The notes beneath the pieces are model-generated. The model saw nothing but the letters and a program-made list of their open reading frames with translations. It did not search any database and was not told the DNA's origin. This document shows positions 45,828 to 54,900 of a stretch of DNA of 64,000 bases, one piece after another. Location of the stretch: NCBI RefSeq assembly GCF_030409505.1, contig NZ_JAUFPZ010000002.1, positions 3,541,501 to 3,605,500 on the forward strand. The letters are read 5' to 3'. The stretch comes from Zunongwangia endophytica (GTDB taxonomy: Bacteria > Bacteroidota > Bacteroidia > Flavobacteriales > Flavobacteriaceae). The position numbers and the translations under genes are program-made. Position 1 is the stretch's first letter. Every line of letters starts with the position of its first letter.

Positions 45828-47243
45828 ATGGCAGATAGCAAGAAAGATAAAAAAGAACTGATAGTAATTGGTGCAGGCCCGGGTGGTTATGCAGCCGCTT
45901 TTAGAGCAGCCGATTTAGGAATTAAAACCACTTTAATCGATCCTGAAGCTAATCCCGGTGGCGTTTGTTTATATCGCGGGTGTATCCCTTCTAAAGCCTT
46001 GTTACATGTTGCGAAAGTGAAAAAAGAGGCTTTAGAATTATCGAATTTTGGAGTGAGTTTTGAAGAACCTGAAATCGATGTCAAGAAAATCGGGAAGTGG
46101 AAAGATGGTGTTGTGCAAAAACTTACCGGTGGTCTTGGGCAATTAAGCAAAGCTCGAAAAGTTGAATTTATACAGGGAAAAGCTTTTTTTAAGGATGATA
46201 AAACGGTAGAAGTTGAAGAAAATTCTGGTGATTCGTATGAGTTGGAATTTGAAAATGCAATTATAGCTACCGGATCTTCACCAACCGAGTTGCCTAATAT
46301 TGAAGTTGATCACGAAAAGATCTGGAATTCTAAAGATGCACTTGATATTAAAGAAATTCCGAAGAAATTATTAGTGATTGGTGGCGGTTATATTGGTTTA
46401 GAGCTTGGTAGTGTATATGCAAATTTAGGAAGTGAAGTTTCTATTGCTGAAATGACTTCCGGGTTTTTGCCGGGCGCCGATCGTGATCTGGTAAAAGTTT
46501 TTGAAAAAGAACAGCCTTTTAAAAACCTGTATTTTGATACCAAAGTTGAAAAAGTTGAGGTGAAAAAGAAGAAAGTTGAAGTGGTATTGAAGTCGGGCGA
46601 GAAAGAACAAAAAAAGAAATTCGATCGTGTTTTAGTGGCAATTGGAAGACAGCCGAATACAAAAGCTAGTAAACCACAAAATGCGGGAGTAGAGATTGGC
46701 GAAGACGGTTTTATAAAAGTCTTCAGTAATCGTAAAACTTCAGCAAATAATATTTACGCCATTGGTGATATTACCGGCCAGCCGATGTTAGCACACAAAG
46801 CTTCGCACGAAGGTCGTGTTGCTGCGGAAGTAATTAAAGGCGAGAAAGGTTCAACTTATGATGCTAAAGTAATTCCTGCGATTGTATTTACTGATCCTGA
46901 AATTGCCTGGTGTGGTCTTACAGAACAGGAGTTAAATTCATCCAATATCGATGCAAAAGTAGTGAAGTTTCCATGGTCGGCTTCGGGAAGAGCAAAAGCT
47001 TTAGGAACCGATAACGGACTTACAAAATTGATTGTAGAGAAAGAGACTGAGATTATTTTGGGTGGCGGTGTTGCCGGTAAAAATGCGGGTAGCTTAATTC
47101 CTGAAATTGCTTTAGCGATAGAAATGGGCACCACTGCAAGAGATCTGGCACTTACAATACATCCACACCCCACACTTTCTGAAACTTTAATGGAAAGTGC
47201 TGAATTATTCTACGGAAGTCCAACTCATATTGTTGATAAATAA
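45828..47243 (+). CDS. lpdA: Dihydrolipoyl dehydrogenase (E3)
   Basis: E3 reoxidises dihydrolipoamide with FAD and NAD. The 471-aa flavoprotein has the FAD motif GAGPGGYAAAFRAADLG, the redox disulfide in GGVCLYRGCIPSKALLH (Cys-x4-Cys), an NAD motif GGGYIGLELGSVYANLG, and the C-terminal His-Glu-type dyad in HPHPTLSETLMES. It lies 102 bases after aceF and completes the aceE-aceF-lpd set. Confidence 0.96.
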   Translation: MADSKKDKKELIVIGAGPGGYAAAFRAADLGIKTTLIDPEANPGGVCLYRGCIPSKALLHVAKVKKEALELSNFGVSFEEPEIDVKKIGKWKDGVVQKLTGGLGQLSKARKVEFIQGKAFFKDDKTVEVEENSGDSYELEFENAIIATGSSPTELPNIEVDHEKIWNSKDALDIKEIPKKLLVIGGGYIGLELGSVYANLGSEVSIAEMTSGFLPGADRDLVKVFEKEQPFKNLYFDTKVEKVEVKKKKVEVVLKSGEKEQKKKFDRVLVAIGRQPNTKASKPQNAGVEIGEDGFIKVFSNRKTSANNIYAIGDITGQPMLAHKASHEGRVAAEVIKGEKGSTYDAKVIPAIVFTDPEIAWCGLTEQELNSSNIDAKVVKFPWSASGRAKALGTDNGLTKLIVEKETEIILGGGVAGKNAGSLIPEIALAIEMGTTARDLALTIHPHPTLSETLMESAELFYGSPTHIVDK

Positions 47244-47307
47244 TTCAGATTAAAAATGAGGCTCTATCTTCAGTGTATGTTATTCGGTTATTTTTCAATA
47301 TCCGTGG

Positions 47308-47396
47308 CGTCATTCCGTGCTTGACACGGAATCTCATACAGTTTTTGACTATTGGCTTCTTGTTTTATGAGACCCTGAATCAATTTCAGGATGACG
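47308..47396. repeat. Composite inverted-repeat element (REP-like)
   Basis: An 89-bp intergenic element in two hairpin halves. The left half contains TTCCGTG-CTTGA-CACGGAA, the right half CCTGAA-TCAAT-TTCAGG with the arms paired. The halves are themselves inverted: CGTCAT (47308-47313) pairs with ATGACG (47391-47396), and TCTCATA (47332-47338) with TATGAGA (47366-47372). The 280-base gap between lpdA and dinB holds this element and the dinB control region, and no gene. Confidence 0.65.
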
Positions 47397-47479
47397 GTGG
47401 TTTTCAGCAAAATAATGTGACTAAAAAATACTTAACTATCTAAAGCGAGATTTTAACTTTCTCGCTTTATTTATTTTTA

Positions 47480-47517
47480 TACTTTTGGAATTAATCCAAT
47501 AAATAGGATTAATTCCA
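47480..47517 (+). promoter_or_regulatory. dinB promoter box and 12-bp inverted repeat (candidate operator)
   Basis: A TACTTTTG box (47480-47487) is followed at once by TGGAATTAATCC (47486-47497), an 8-base spacer, and GGATTAATTCCA (47506-47517). The two 12-base arms pair exactly. The repeat overlaps the promoter box and expected start site and ends 6 bases before the dinB ATG. That placement suits a repressor site for DNA-damage control. No TTG box is present at the usual distance, so the promoter may be weak or activator-dependent. Confidence 0.6.
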
Positions 47518-47523
47518 TTTTAT

Positions 47524-48741
47524 ATGATTTCAAAAGCTATTCTACATCTCGATCTGGATTCTTTCTTTGTTTCAGTAGAACGAAAAATAAATTCAGAATT
47601 AAATAATAAACCTGTCATCGTTGGTGGTATGGGCGATCGTGGAGTAGTAGCTTCCTGTAGCTATGAAACCAGAAAATTTGGAGTGCGATCGGGGATGCCT
47701 ATGAAGATTGCCAGAAGACTTTGTCCTCAGGCAGTTTATATAAAAGGTAATGCCAGTATTTACACTAAAGAATCACATTTAGTAACCGATATTATTAAAG
47801 ATCAGGTGCCTTTATTCGAGAAAGCAAGCGTAGACGAGTTTTACGCCGATCTTACCGGGATGGATCGATTTTTTGGAATAGAAGGTTTCGCCAAAGAGCT
47901 AAGACAACACATTATTAAAGAAAGCGGTTTGCCAATCTCGGTAGGATTATCGCAGAACAAAGTAGTTTCTAAAATTGCAACCAGCGAGATAAAGCCCGAT
48001 GCGATGAGTGTGATTAAGCACGGAGAAGAAAAAGACTTTTTAGCGCCACTGGATGTTAACAAAATCCCCATGATCGGTAATAAAACCTTTCAGTTGCTTA
48101 TGGGGCTTGGAGTTTATAAAGTACGAACGCTTCAGGAAATGCCGGTAGAGGTTTTAGAAGGTGTTTTAGGGAAAAACGGGCGAACCATCTGGAAACGCGC
48201 CAATGGGATCGATCATTCGCCAATTGTTCCGTTTCATGATCGAAAATCGATTTCTACCGAGCGTACTTTTAATCGAGATACCACAGATATCACCCGCTTG
48301 CATGCCACTTTAGTAGCAATGACCGAGAGCCTGGCGTATCAACTGCGACGAGGTAATAAGCTTACTTCTAACATCAGTATAAAGCTTCGATATTCCGATT
48401 TTCAAACCAGTACGTTGCAGGCGAAAATACCGTATACCAGCGCCGATCATATTTTGATCCCCAAGGCAGAAGAACTTTTCAAAAAACTATACAATCGTAG
48501 GGTTTTGATTCGGCTTATTGGTGTAAAACTTAACGGACTGGTAGGCGGGAATTATCAAATCAATTTATTTGATGATAGCGAAAAGATGCTGAGTTTATAT
48601 AATTCTCTGGATAAAATTAAAAATAAATATGGGGAGCGAAGTGTGGTAAGAGCTGTAAGTATGGGTGCGAAAACTATAGGTCGAATGGGTAATCCATTTA
48701 ATGGAGAACCGCCCGTGGTACTGGCGCATCGGAAACAATAA
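47524..48741 (+). CDS. dinB: DNA polymerase IV (Y-family)
   Basis: A 405-aa Y-family translesion polymerase. The catalytic motifs are HLDLDSFFVSVER (about 8-20) and KASVDEFYADLTG (about 100-112) with the conserved Asp-Glu pair. Helix-hairpin-helix (NKIPMIGNKTFQLL) and little-finger domains follow. It lacks a strong C-terminal clamp-binding motif, but ENPF-like hydrophobic residues occur near the end. It forms an operon with the downstream dnaE (42-base gap). The upstream inverted repeat suggests regulated expression. Confidence 0.95.
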   Translation: MISKAILHLDLDSFFVSVERKINSELNNKPVIVGGMGDRGVVASCSYETRKFGVRSGMPMKIARRLCPQAVYIKGNASIYTKESHLVTDIIKDQVPLFEKASVDEFYADLTGMDRFFGIEGFAKELRQHIIKESGLPISVGLSQNKVVSKIATSEIKPDAMSVIKHGEEKDFLAPLDVNKIPMIGNKTFQLLMGLGVYKVRTLQEMPVEVLEGVLGKNGRTIWKRANGIDHSPIVPFHDRKSISTERTFNRDTTDITRLHATLVAMTESLAYQLRRGNKLTSNISIKLRYSDFQTSTLQAKIPYTSADHILIPKAEELFKKLYNRRVLIRLIGVKLNGLVGGNYQINLFDDSEKMLSLYNSLDKIKNKYGERSVVRAVSMGAKTIGRMGNPFNGEPPVVLAHRKQ

Positions 48742-48783
48742 TGAAGTTGAAAATGTCGAATTTGGATTAGAAATAGAAAAATT

Positions 48784-51753
48784 ATGTATTTAAACTGTCA
48801 TTCTTATTTTTCGTTGAGGTATGGCGCTTTTTCTGAAAATGATCTGCTGGAACTTGCAACGGCGAATAAAACAAAATTCGTTGCGCTTACCGATATTAAT
48901 AATACTTCTGCCTGCTTAAATTTTATAAAGCATTCAAAGAACTTTCCAATAAAACCGCTTGTTGGTATCGATTTCCGTAATGGGGTAGACCAACAATATG
49001 TGGTTATAGCTAAAAACCGAAATGGATTTAGAGAGATGAATCAGCATCTTTCAGATCATCTGCACGCTAAAAAGAATTTTGATGAAAAAGCACCAATATT
49101 AGATAATTGCTACGTGATCTATCCTTTCAAAAAAGTACTGAAAAATGGCAAAACTGATTTTAGCGAAAATGAATTTATAGGAGTTTCAGTACGCGATTTA
49201 AATAAGCTGAAGTTTTCAGAGTATAAAAAGTACACTTCAAAATTGGTGGTTTTACAATCTGTTTCCTTCCGAAGTAAAAAAGATTTTAACGCTCATCGAT
49301 TGTTACGTGCAATTGATAATAATACGCTGCTGAGTAAACTACCGTTAGCAGAACAAGGAGATCCTGAAGATCGGATGCTTCCGGAAAGCGAGCTTATCGA
49401 AATTTTTAAAGAATTTCCTGAAATCTTATCTAATACTGAAGCGCTTGCTGAAAAGTGTAATGTTGAATTTACCTTCAGTAAAAAACAAAATAATAATTTA
49501 TCTAAAATTGAAGGAAAAAAAGCAGATGAGTTTACGCTTCGGAAATTATGCTTCGAAAATATCGAAAAGCGGTATCCAGAAGCTACTGAAGAAGTTTATG
49601 CCCGTTTGGACAAAGAACTTAGCGCCATTATAAAACTGGGCTTTGTTTCTTACTTTTTGATTAATTACGAGATTGTAAAATATGCTCGCAAAAAAAAGTA
49701 TCCGGTAATTGGTAGAGGAAGTGGCGCAAATTCTATCGTGGCGTATATTATCGGGATTACCAATGTCGATCCTATAGAATTGGATCTTTATTTTGAACGT
49801 TTTATTAATGAAAATCGAAGTTCTCCGCCCGATTTTGATATCGATTTTTCCTGGAAAGATCGTGAAGATGTAACACGTTTTATTTTTGATCGTTACGATA
49901 ATGTGGCTTTAATGGGAACCTATGTGACCTTTAAACGCCGAGCTGTGATTAGGGAGTTAGGTAAAGTTTTTGGGTTGCCAAAGGCCAATATCGATAAGCT
50001 TTCGTTAGCAAGGTTTGCTATTAACGAGCTCGACCAAATGGAGCTTTTGGTTATTAGGTATAGTAAATTAATTGCAGGGTTTCCCAATTACTTAAGTGTA
50101 CATTCTGGGGGTATTTTAATTCTGGATGACGAGGTTTTTAATTACGGCGCTACTTTTTTACCGCCTAAAAACTTCCAGACGATACAAATCGATATGAATA
50201 TTGCTGAAGAAGTGGGTATTCATAAATTCGATATTCTGGCGCAAAGAGGTTTGTCTAAAATTACCGATACTTTAGAATTGATTCAGCGAAATCAACCTGA
50301 AGCTTTTGTGGAAGATATTGATGATATCCCGAAGTTTAAAAACGATCCTAAAATCAACAATCTGCTTAAAACCGGAGATTGTATGGGTGTTTTTTATGTG
50401 GAATCTCCTGCCATGCGAGGATTACTAACCAAACTGCAAACTCAGGATTATATGAATCTTGTAGCAGCAAGTTCGATTATTCGCCCAGGAATTTCTAGCG
50501 GCGGAATGAAAGAGGAGTACATCAAACGACATCGCGATCCTGCACGCAGAAAAGAAGGTCATCCTGTAATGTTAAAAATTATGGATGATACTTACGGGAT
50601 TATGGTGTATCAGGAAGACGTGATGAAAGTAGCGCATCATTTCGCCGGATTGAGTTTTGATGATGCCGATGTTTTACGCCGTGGAATGAGTGGTAAGAAA
50701 ACTTCAAAAGGACAAATGGAGAAAATTGAAGCGCAATTCCGTAGTAATTGTGAAGAAAAAGGATATTCCCTGCAAATTACCGATGAGGTTTGGGAACAGA
50801 TTTCTTCGTTTGCCGGTTATGCGTTTCCTAAAGGACATTCAGCTTCCTATGCTGTAGAAAGTTACCAGAGTTTATATCTAAAAAAATATTTTCCGTTAGA
50901 ATTTATGGTAGCTGTACTCAATAATGGCGGCGGATTTTATTCCGTAGAAACTTACATTCAGGAAATCAAAAACTGTGGAGGGAAAGTACACGCTCCTTGC
51001 ATCAATAACAGTGATCATCCCAATACTATTTTCGGGACAGATATTTATCTTGGTTTTGGATATATTAAAGAACTGGAAACAAAAACTGTTCAGCAAATTC
51101 TAGAAAATCGGCAGTTTTTTGGTACATACAAATCCCTGAATGATTTTATTGATAGAATAGAAATTTCTATAGAACAGCTAAGAATTCTTTTAAAAGTAGG
51201 CGCTTTTCGATTTACCGGTAAGGATAAACATCAATTATTATGGGAAGCTTACTTCAGGAAAATAAAATCAAAAAAGAAAACCACACAGGCCGGTCTTTTC
51301 AAAATAGAACATAAAGAGTATGATTTGCCGCAATTTCGGTACTCCGCATTAATCGATGCTTATGATCACATGGAGTTACTTGGATTTCCGCTCTGTAGTT
51401 ATTTTGATTTATTACTGGAGCCTGTAAGTAAATCTATGGGTGTGAGAGACCTGAGGAATTTTGTAGGAAAAGAAGTCTGCATCTACGGTAAATTAATTTG
51501 TACTAAGAATACCACCACAGTAAACGGTAAACAAATGTGCTTTGCTACTTTTTATGATATTAACTACGATATTTTTGATACGGTACAATTTCCAAATATA
51601 GTTGCAAAATATCCACTATATAATCAGGGAGTTTATTGTTGCGTTGGCAAGGTTGTGGACGAATTCGATTACCTTGCTATAGAAGCTAAAGCAATAACTT
51701 TCCAAAAAATTAAGGTAGATCCACGTTTAGTCTCTTCTCAGTTTAGTGCCTAA
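48784..51753 (+). CDS. DNA polymerase III alpha subunit, short second-copy (DnaE2-like) type
   Basis: The 989-aa C-family polymerase is shorter than replicative DnaE (about 1160 aa or more). It has a PHP domain at the N-terminus, catalytic motif PPDFDIDFSW (near residue 352) with the conserved Asp pair, the MVYQEDVM region, tandem HhH and a C-terminal OB fold (about 895-975). In the PHP domain the usual HxH reads NCHSYFS, so at least one metal-binding His is missing and proofreading is probably absent. Coupling with dinB suggests a damage-tolerance role; the replicative dnaE should lie elsewhere. Confidence 0.9.
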   Translation: MYLNCHSYFSLRYGAFSENDLLELATANKTKFVALTDINNTSACLNFIKHSKNFPIKPLVGIDFRNGVDQQYVVIAKNRNGFREMNQHLSDHLHAKKNFDEKAPILDNCYVIYPFKKVLKNGKTDFSENEFIGVSVRDLNKLKFSEYKKYTSKLVVLQSVSFRSKKDFNAHRLLRAIDNNTLLSKLPLAEQGDPEDRMLPESELIEIFKEFPEILSNTEALAEKCNVEFTFSKKQNNNLSKIEGKKADEFTLRKLCFENIEKRYPEATEEVYARLDKELSAIIKLGFVSYFLINYEIVKYARKKKYPVIGRGSGANSIVAYIIGITNVDPIELDLYFERFINENRSSPPDFDIDFSWKDREDVTRFIFDRYDNVALMGTYVTFKRRAVIRELGKVFGLPKANIDKLSLARFAINELDQMELLVIRYSKLIAGFPNYLSVHSGGILILDDEVFNYGATFLPPKNFQTIQIDMNIAEEVGIHKFDILAQRGLSKITDTLELIQRNQPEAFVEDIDDIPKFKNDPKINNLLKTGDCMGVFYVESPAMRGLLTKLQTQDYMNLVAASSIIRPGISSGGMKEEYIKRHRDPARRKEGHPVMLKIMDDTYGIMVYQEDVMKVAHHFAGLSFDDADVLRRGMSGKKTSKGQMEKIEAQFRSNCEEKGYSLQITDEVWEQISSFAGYAFPKGHSASYAVESYQSLYLKKYFPLEFMVAVLNNGGGFYSVETYIQEIKNCGGKVHAPCINNSDHPNTIFGTDIYLGFGYIKELETKTVQQILENRQFFGTYKSLNDFIDRIEISIEQLRILLKVGAFRFTGKDKHQLLWEAYFRKIKSKKKTTQAGLFKIEHKEYDLPQFRYSALIDAYDHMELLGFPLCSYFDLLLEPVSKSMGVRDLRNFVGKEVCIYGKLICTKNTTTVNGKQMCFATFYDINYDIFDTVQFPNIVAKYPLYNQGVYCCVGKVVDEFDYLAIEAKAITFQKIKVDPRLVSSQFSA

Positions 51754-51944
51754 TAATTATAAATAAATAAATATATCTCTATATCTGCTAAAACGTTTAT
51801 TAACATCATGTTATGTTAAAATCGTGCATTTCGTCGATTAAATATGTATTTTAACTAATATTTATGTTTTATTTGTGATAACCAATAACGCCTAACCACT
51901 TCGAATTCATTTAGTAATCAACTATTCCCTAATTAATAGTTATT

Positions 51945-54900
51945 ATGAAATTGATAAAATATGTGTTTTTCTTTATTGTATTAGGAAGTTATGGTCAAGC
52001 TATAACTGTAGATGATCTTGGCGTATCCAAAGAAGAATTGGTTGCCGGTTTACTAGATAATTCTTGTGTACAGATTACTAATGTATCACAGTCTGATAAG
52101 AAGGCGGTAGCCTATTTCAATAATAATTCTGGTGATTTTCCTATTTCTGAAGGAGTAATTATTCGCTCTGGGAAAGCTAAACTTACTGAAGGTCCTTATT
52201 CAGGGCAAAATCTAAGTACTCAAATTAATACAAATATAGATCCAGATCTTCAGGCTATCAATAATGCCTCTGGGCAAAGTACTAGAATTTCTGATGTTGC
52301 TTTTTTGCAATTTGAATTTATTCCGCTATCCGAAAAGTTTAGCTTCGATTTTATTTTCGCTAGTAACGAATATGGCCAGTGGCAATGTGCAAGTAGTGAT
52401 GTTTTTGGTTTTTTACTTACCGAGGTAGCAACAGGCGAAACTCAGAATATAGCTGTAATCCCGGAAACTACAAAGCCTATTTCTGTTAGGACGATCAACG
52501 ATTCTAATTTCAATGATAACTGTGAGAGCGATAATCCCGAGTATTTTGAGAGCTATCAGGTAGGTGCTGCTAACTCTGTTATCAATATGCGAGGGTACAC
52601 TAAAGTGCTTACAGCTTCAGCTAAAATAAAGGCGGGTAAAAAATACCGTATCAAACTGGTGATTGGGGATAGTAACGATTCTAATTATGATAGTGCGATT
52701 TTGATTGCTGCGGGTAGTTTTAAAACAAATCTCGATTTAGGGGCAGATCGCCAGCTATGCTCAGGAACATTTACTCGATTAAATACAGGCTTAGAGGATT
52801 CTAGTTATCGGCACAAATGGTTTTTTCAAGATAAAGAAATTCCTAACGAAACCAATCATTATCTGGATGTTCGAAAACCAGGGAAATATAATGTAAGGGT
52901 AACAAAAGATGATAAGCAGTGCGACATTTCCGATCAAATTATTGTAGAAAACCTAAGTTATAAGGAACTTCCTGATTTGGTGGTTTGTGATAATGGTGAT
53001 AAAGAGCAACTATTTAATCTTACCAAAAACGGACATGAGGAATTAGGCCTAAGCTCAGAACAGTATGATCTGGTTTATTTTAAAGATCGAGCGATTTCTA
53101 CAAATCAAATTAGCGAAACAGATTTAGAAGCATTTAAAAGCGAGCCCGGTGAAACAATCGTAGTCAAGCTTAGAAGCAAGGAAACCGGAGAGTTTTGCAG
53201 CGCAGCCACTTCTTTTAAGTTGGCAGTAAATGGATCTATAAATTTAGAACTTCCTGAAGAAATTGTGGTCTGCGAACCACAAGGCAGTAATGTAGTTGAT
53301 GTTTCTGAAATTGGTGATATAGTTTACGATCAGTTAGGGGAAGGGGCTTACCTTTTTAATATATTTAGATCTGCAGCTAATGCAGAGCTTGATCGTAATC
53401 CTGTTGCAGACCTCTCTAATTTTAGTATTTCTGGAAACACTTCAACTTTTCAGATTTTCGGTAAAGTAAGGGATACTTTAGTTGAAAATTGCTTTAGTAT
53501 TTTTCCATTGAATGTAAGTTTGAAAGAACTTCCGCCGGTATCTAGATTAGAAAAAGTTGTAGAATGTTCCTCTTATATTCTACCGCCTATTGAGTTTGGA
53601 GACTACTATACCCAATCTGGAGGAGCAGGCCGGAAGTTGGAAGCAGGAGATGTGATTGAAGACTCTGGGACTTATTACATTTATAATACTTCATTTTCAG
53701 GGTGCTCTAACGAGTCGAGCTTTAAAGTGGAATTGATAGAGGATTATAAGTTGAATGACTATTACTGTGGTGATTTTGTTGTACCAACTCCTCCAGCAGG
53801 AGCGTTTTATGATGCGCCTGATGGACCAAACGGAACTGGAAAAGAAATTAGTGCAGGAACTGTCTTCACATCAGACTTTAGTATTTATTATTATGGAGAA
53901 CTGGAAGATGGCACACTTTGTAAACAAGATAGATTTAATGTTGAAATTTTGTTGTTACCAAAAGTAGATAAGATAGATGATGTGGTGGTTTGCAATAGTT
54001 TTACGTTACCAGAACTTAACAATGGAACTTACTACACTGATGCTAATGGAAACGGAAAACGCTTACGTCCAGGGAATAGAATCAGTTCTACCAAAACGAT
54101 ATATATCTTTAATGATAATGGGGTTTGTAGCAATGAATCTTTATTTGAGATCACAATTCTTCCTAACTTCAATGACATTGTAGCTTGTGGAAGTTACACC
54201 TTGCCAGCAATTACCGTGGGTAATTATTTTGATGAATCTGGAAAGCGCTTAGCGCCTGGAACTGTTTTTACTGAAAGTACATCGGTGCTGTATTCAGCAG
54301 AAACGACAGATGGTTCAGATTGTGCAAAAGAGATTAAGTTTTCGATTAGCGTGAATCCAATTCCGGAGGTTAGTAGGCTTGATGATGCATTAGTATGTGT
54401 AGAGAATGGTTATATTTTACCAGAGATTACTAAAGGGAAATATTTTACAAAAGCCAATCGAAAAGGAAAGCAAATTTTGCCGGGCACCAAAATAATCAAG
54501 AGTCAGAGAATCTTTATTAATAATCTTCAAAATTCCTGTGCTAACGAAAGTTCTTTTGCTATCGAAGTTAGAAAGTTAGCACCAGTAGAGAATTTTATTG
54601 ATGTTTATAAGTGCTTTGGGTATGAGTTGCCAAAATTACAATTCGGTAAATATTATACGGAACCTGATGCGCAGGGAGAAGAATTAGCAGCGGGTACTAT
54701 TATTCAGCAAACGCAACGAATTTATATTTACAATGAGTGGAGTGATTTTGAATCGTGTACAAATGAAAAATTCTTTACAGTTTACATTGAGGGCGTTCGG
54801 GTAGATAGGCCAGAAGCTATTAATGCTTGCGATTCTTATATTCTCCCAAAGCTTAAAGAAGGTGCTTATTTTACCGAATCTGGAGGACAAGGAGATGAAA

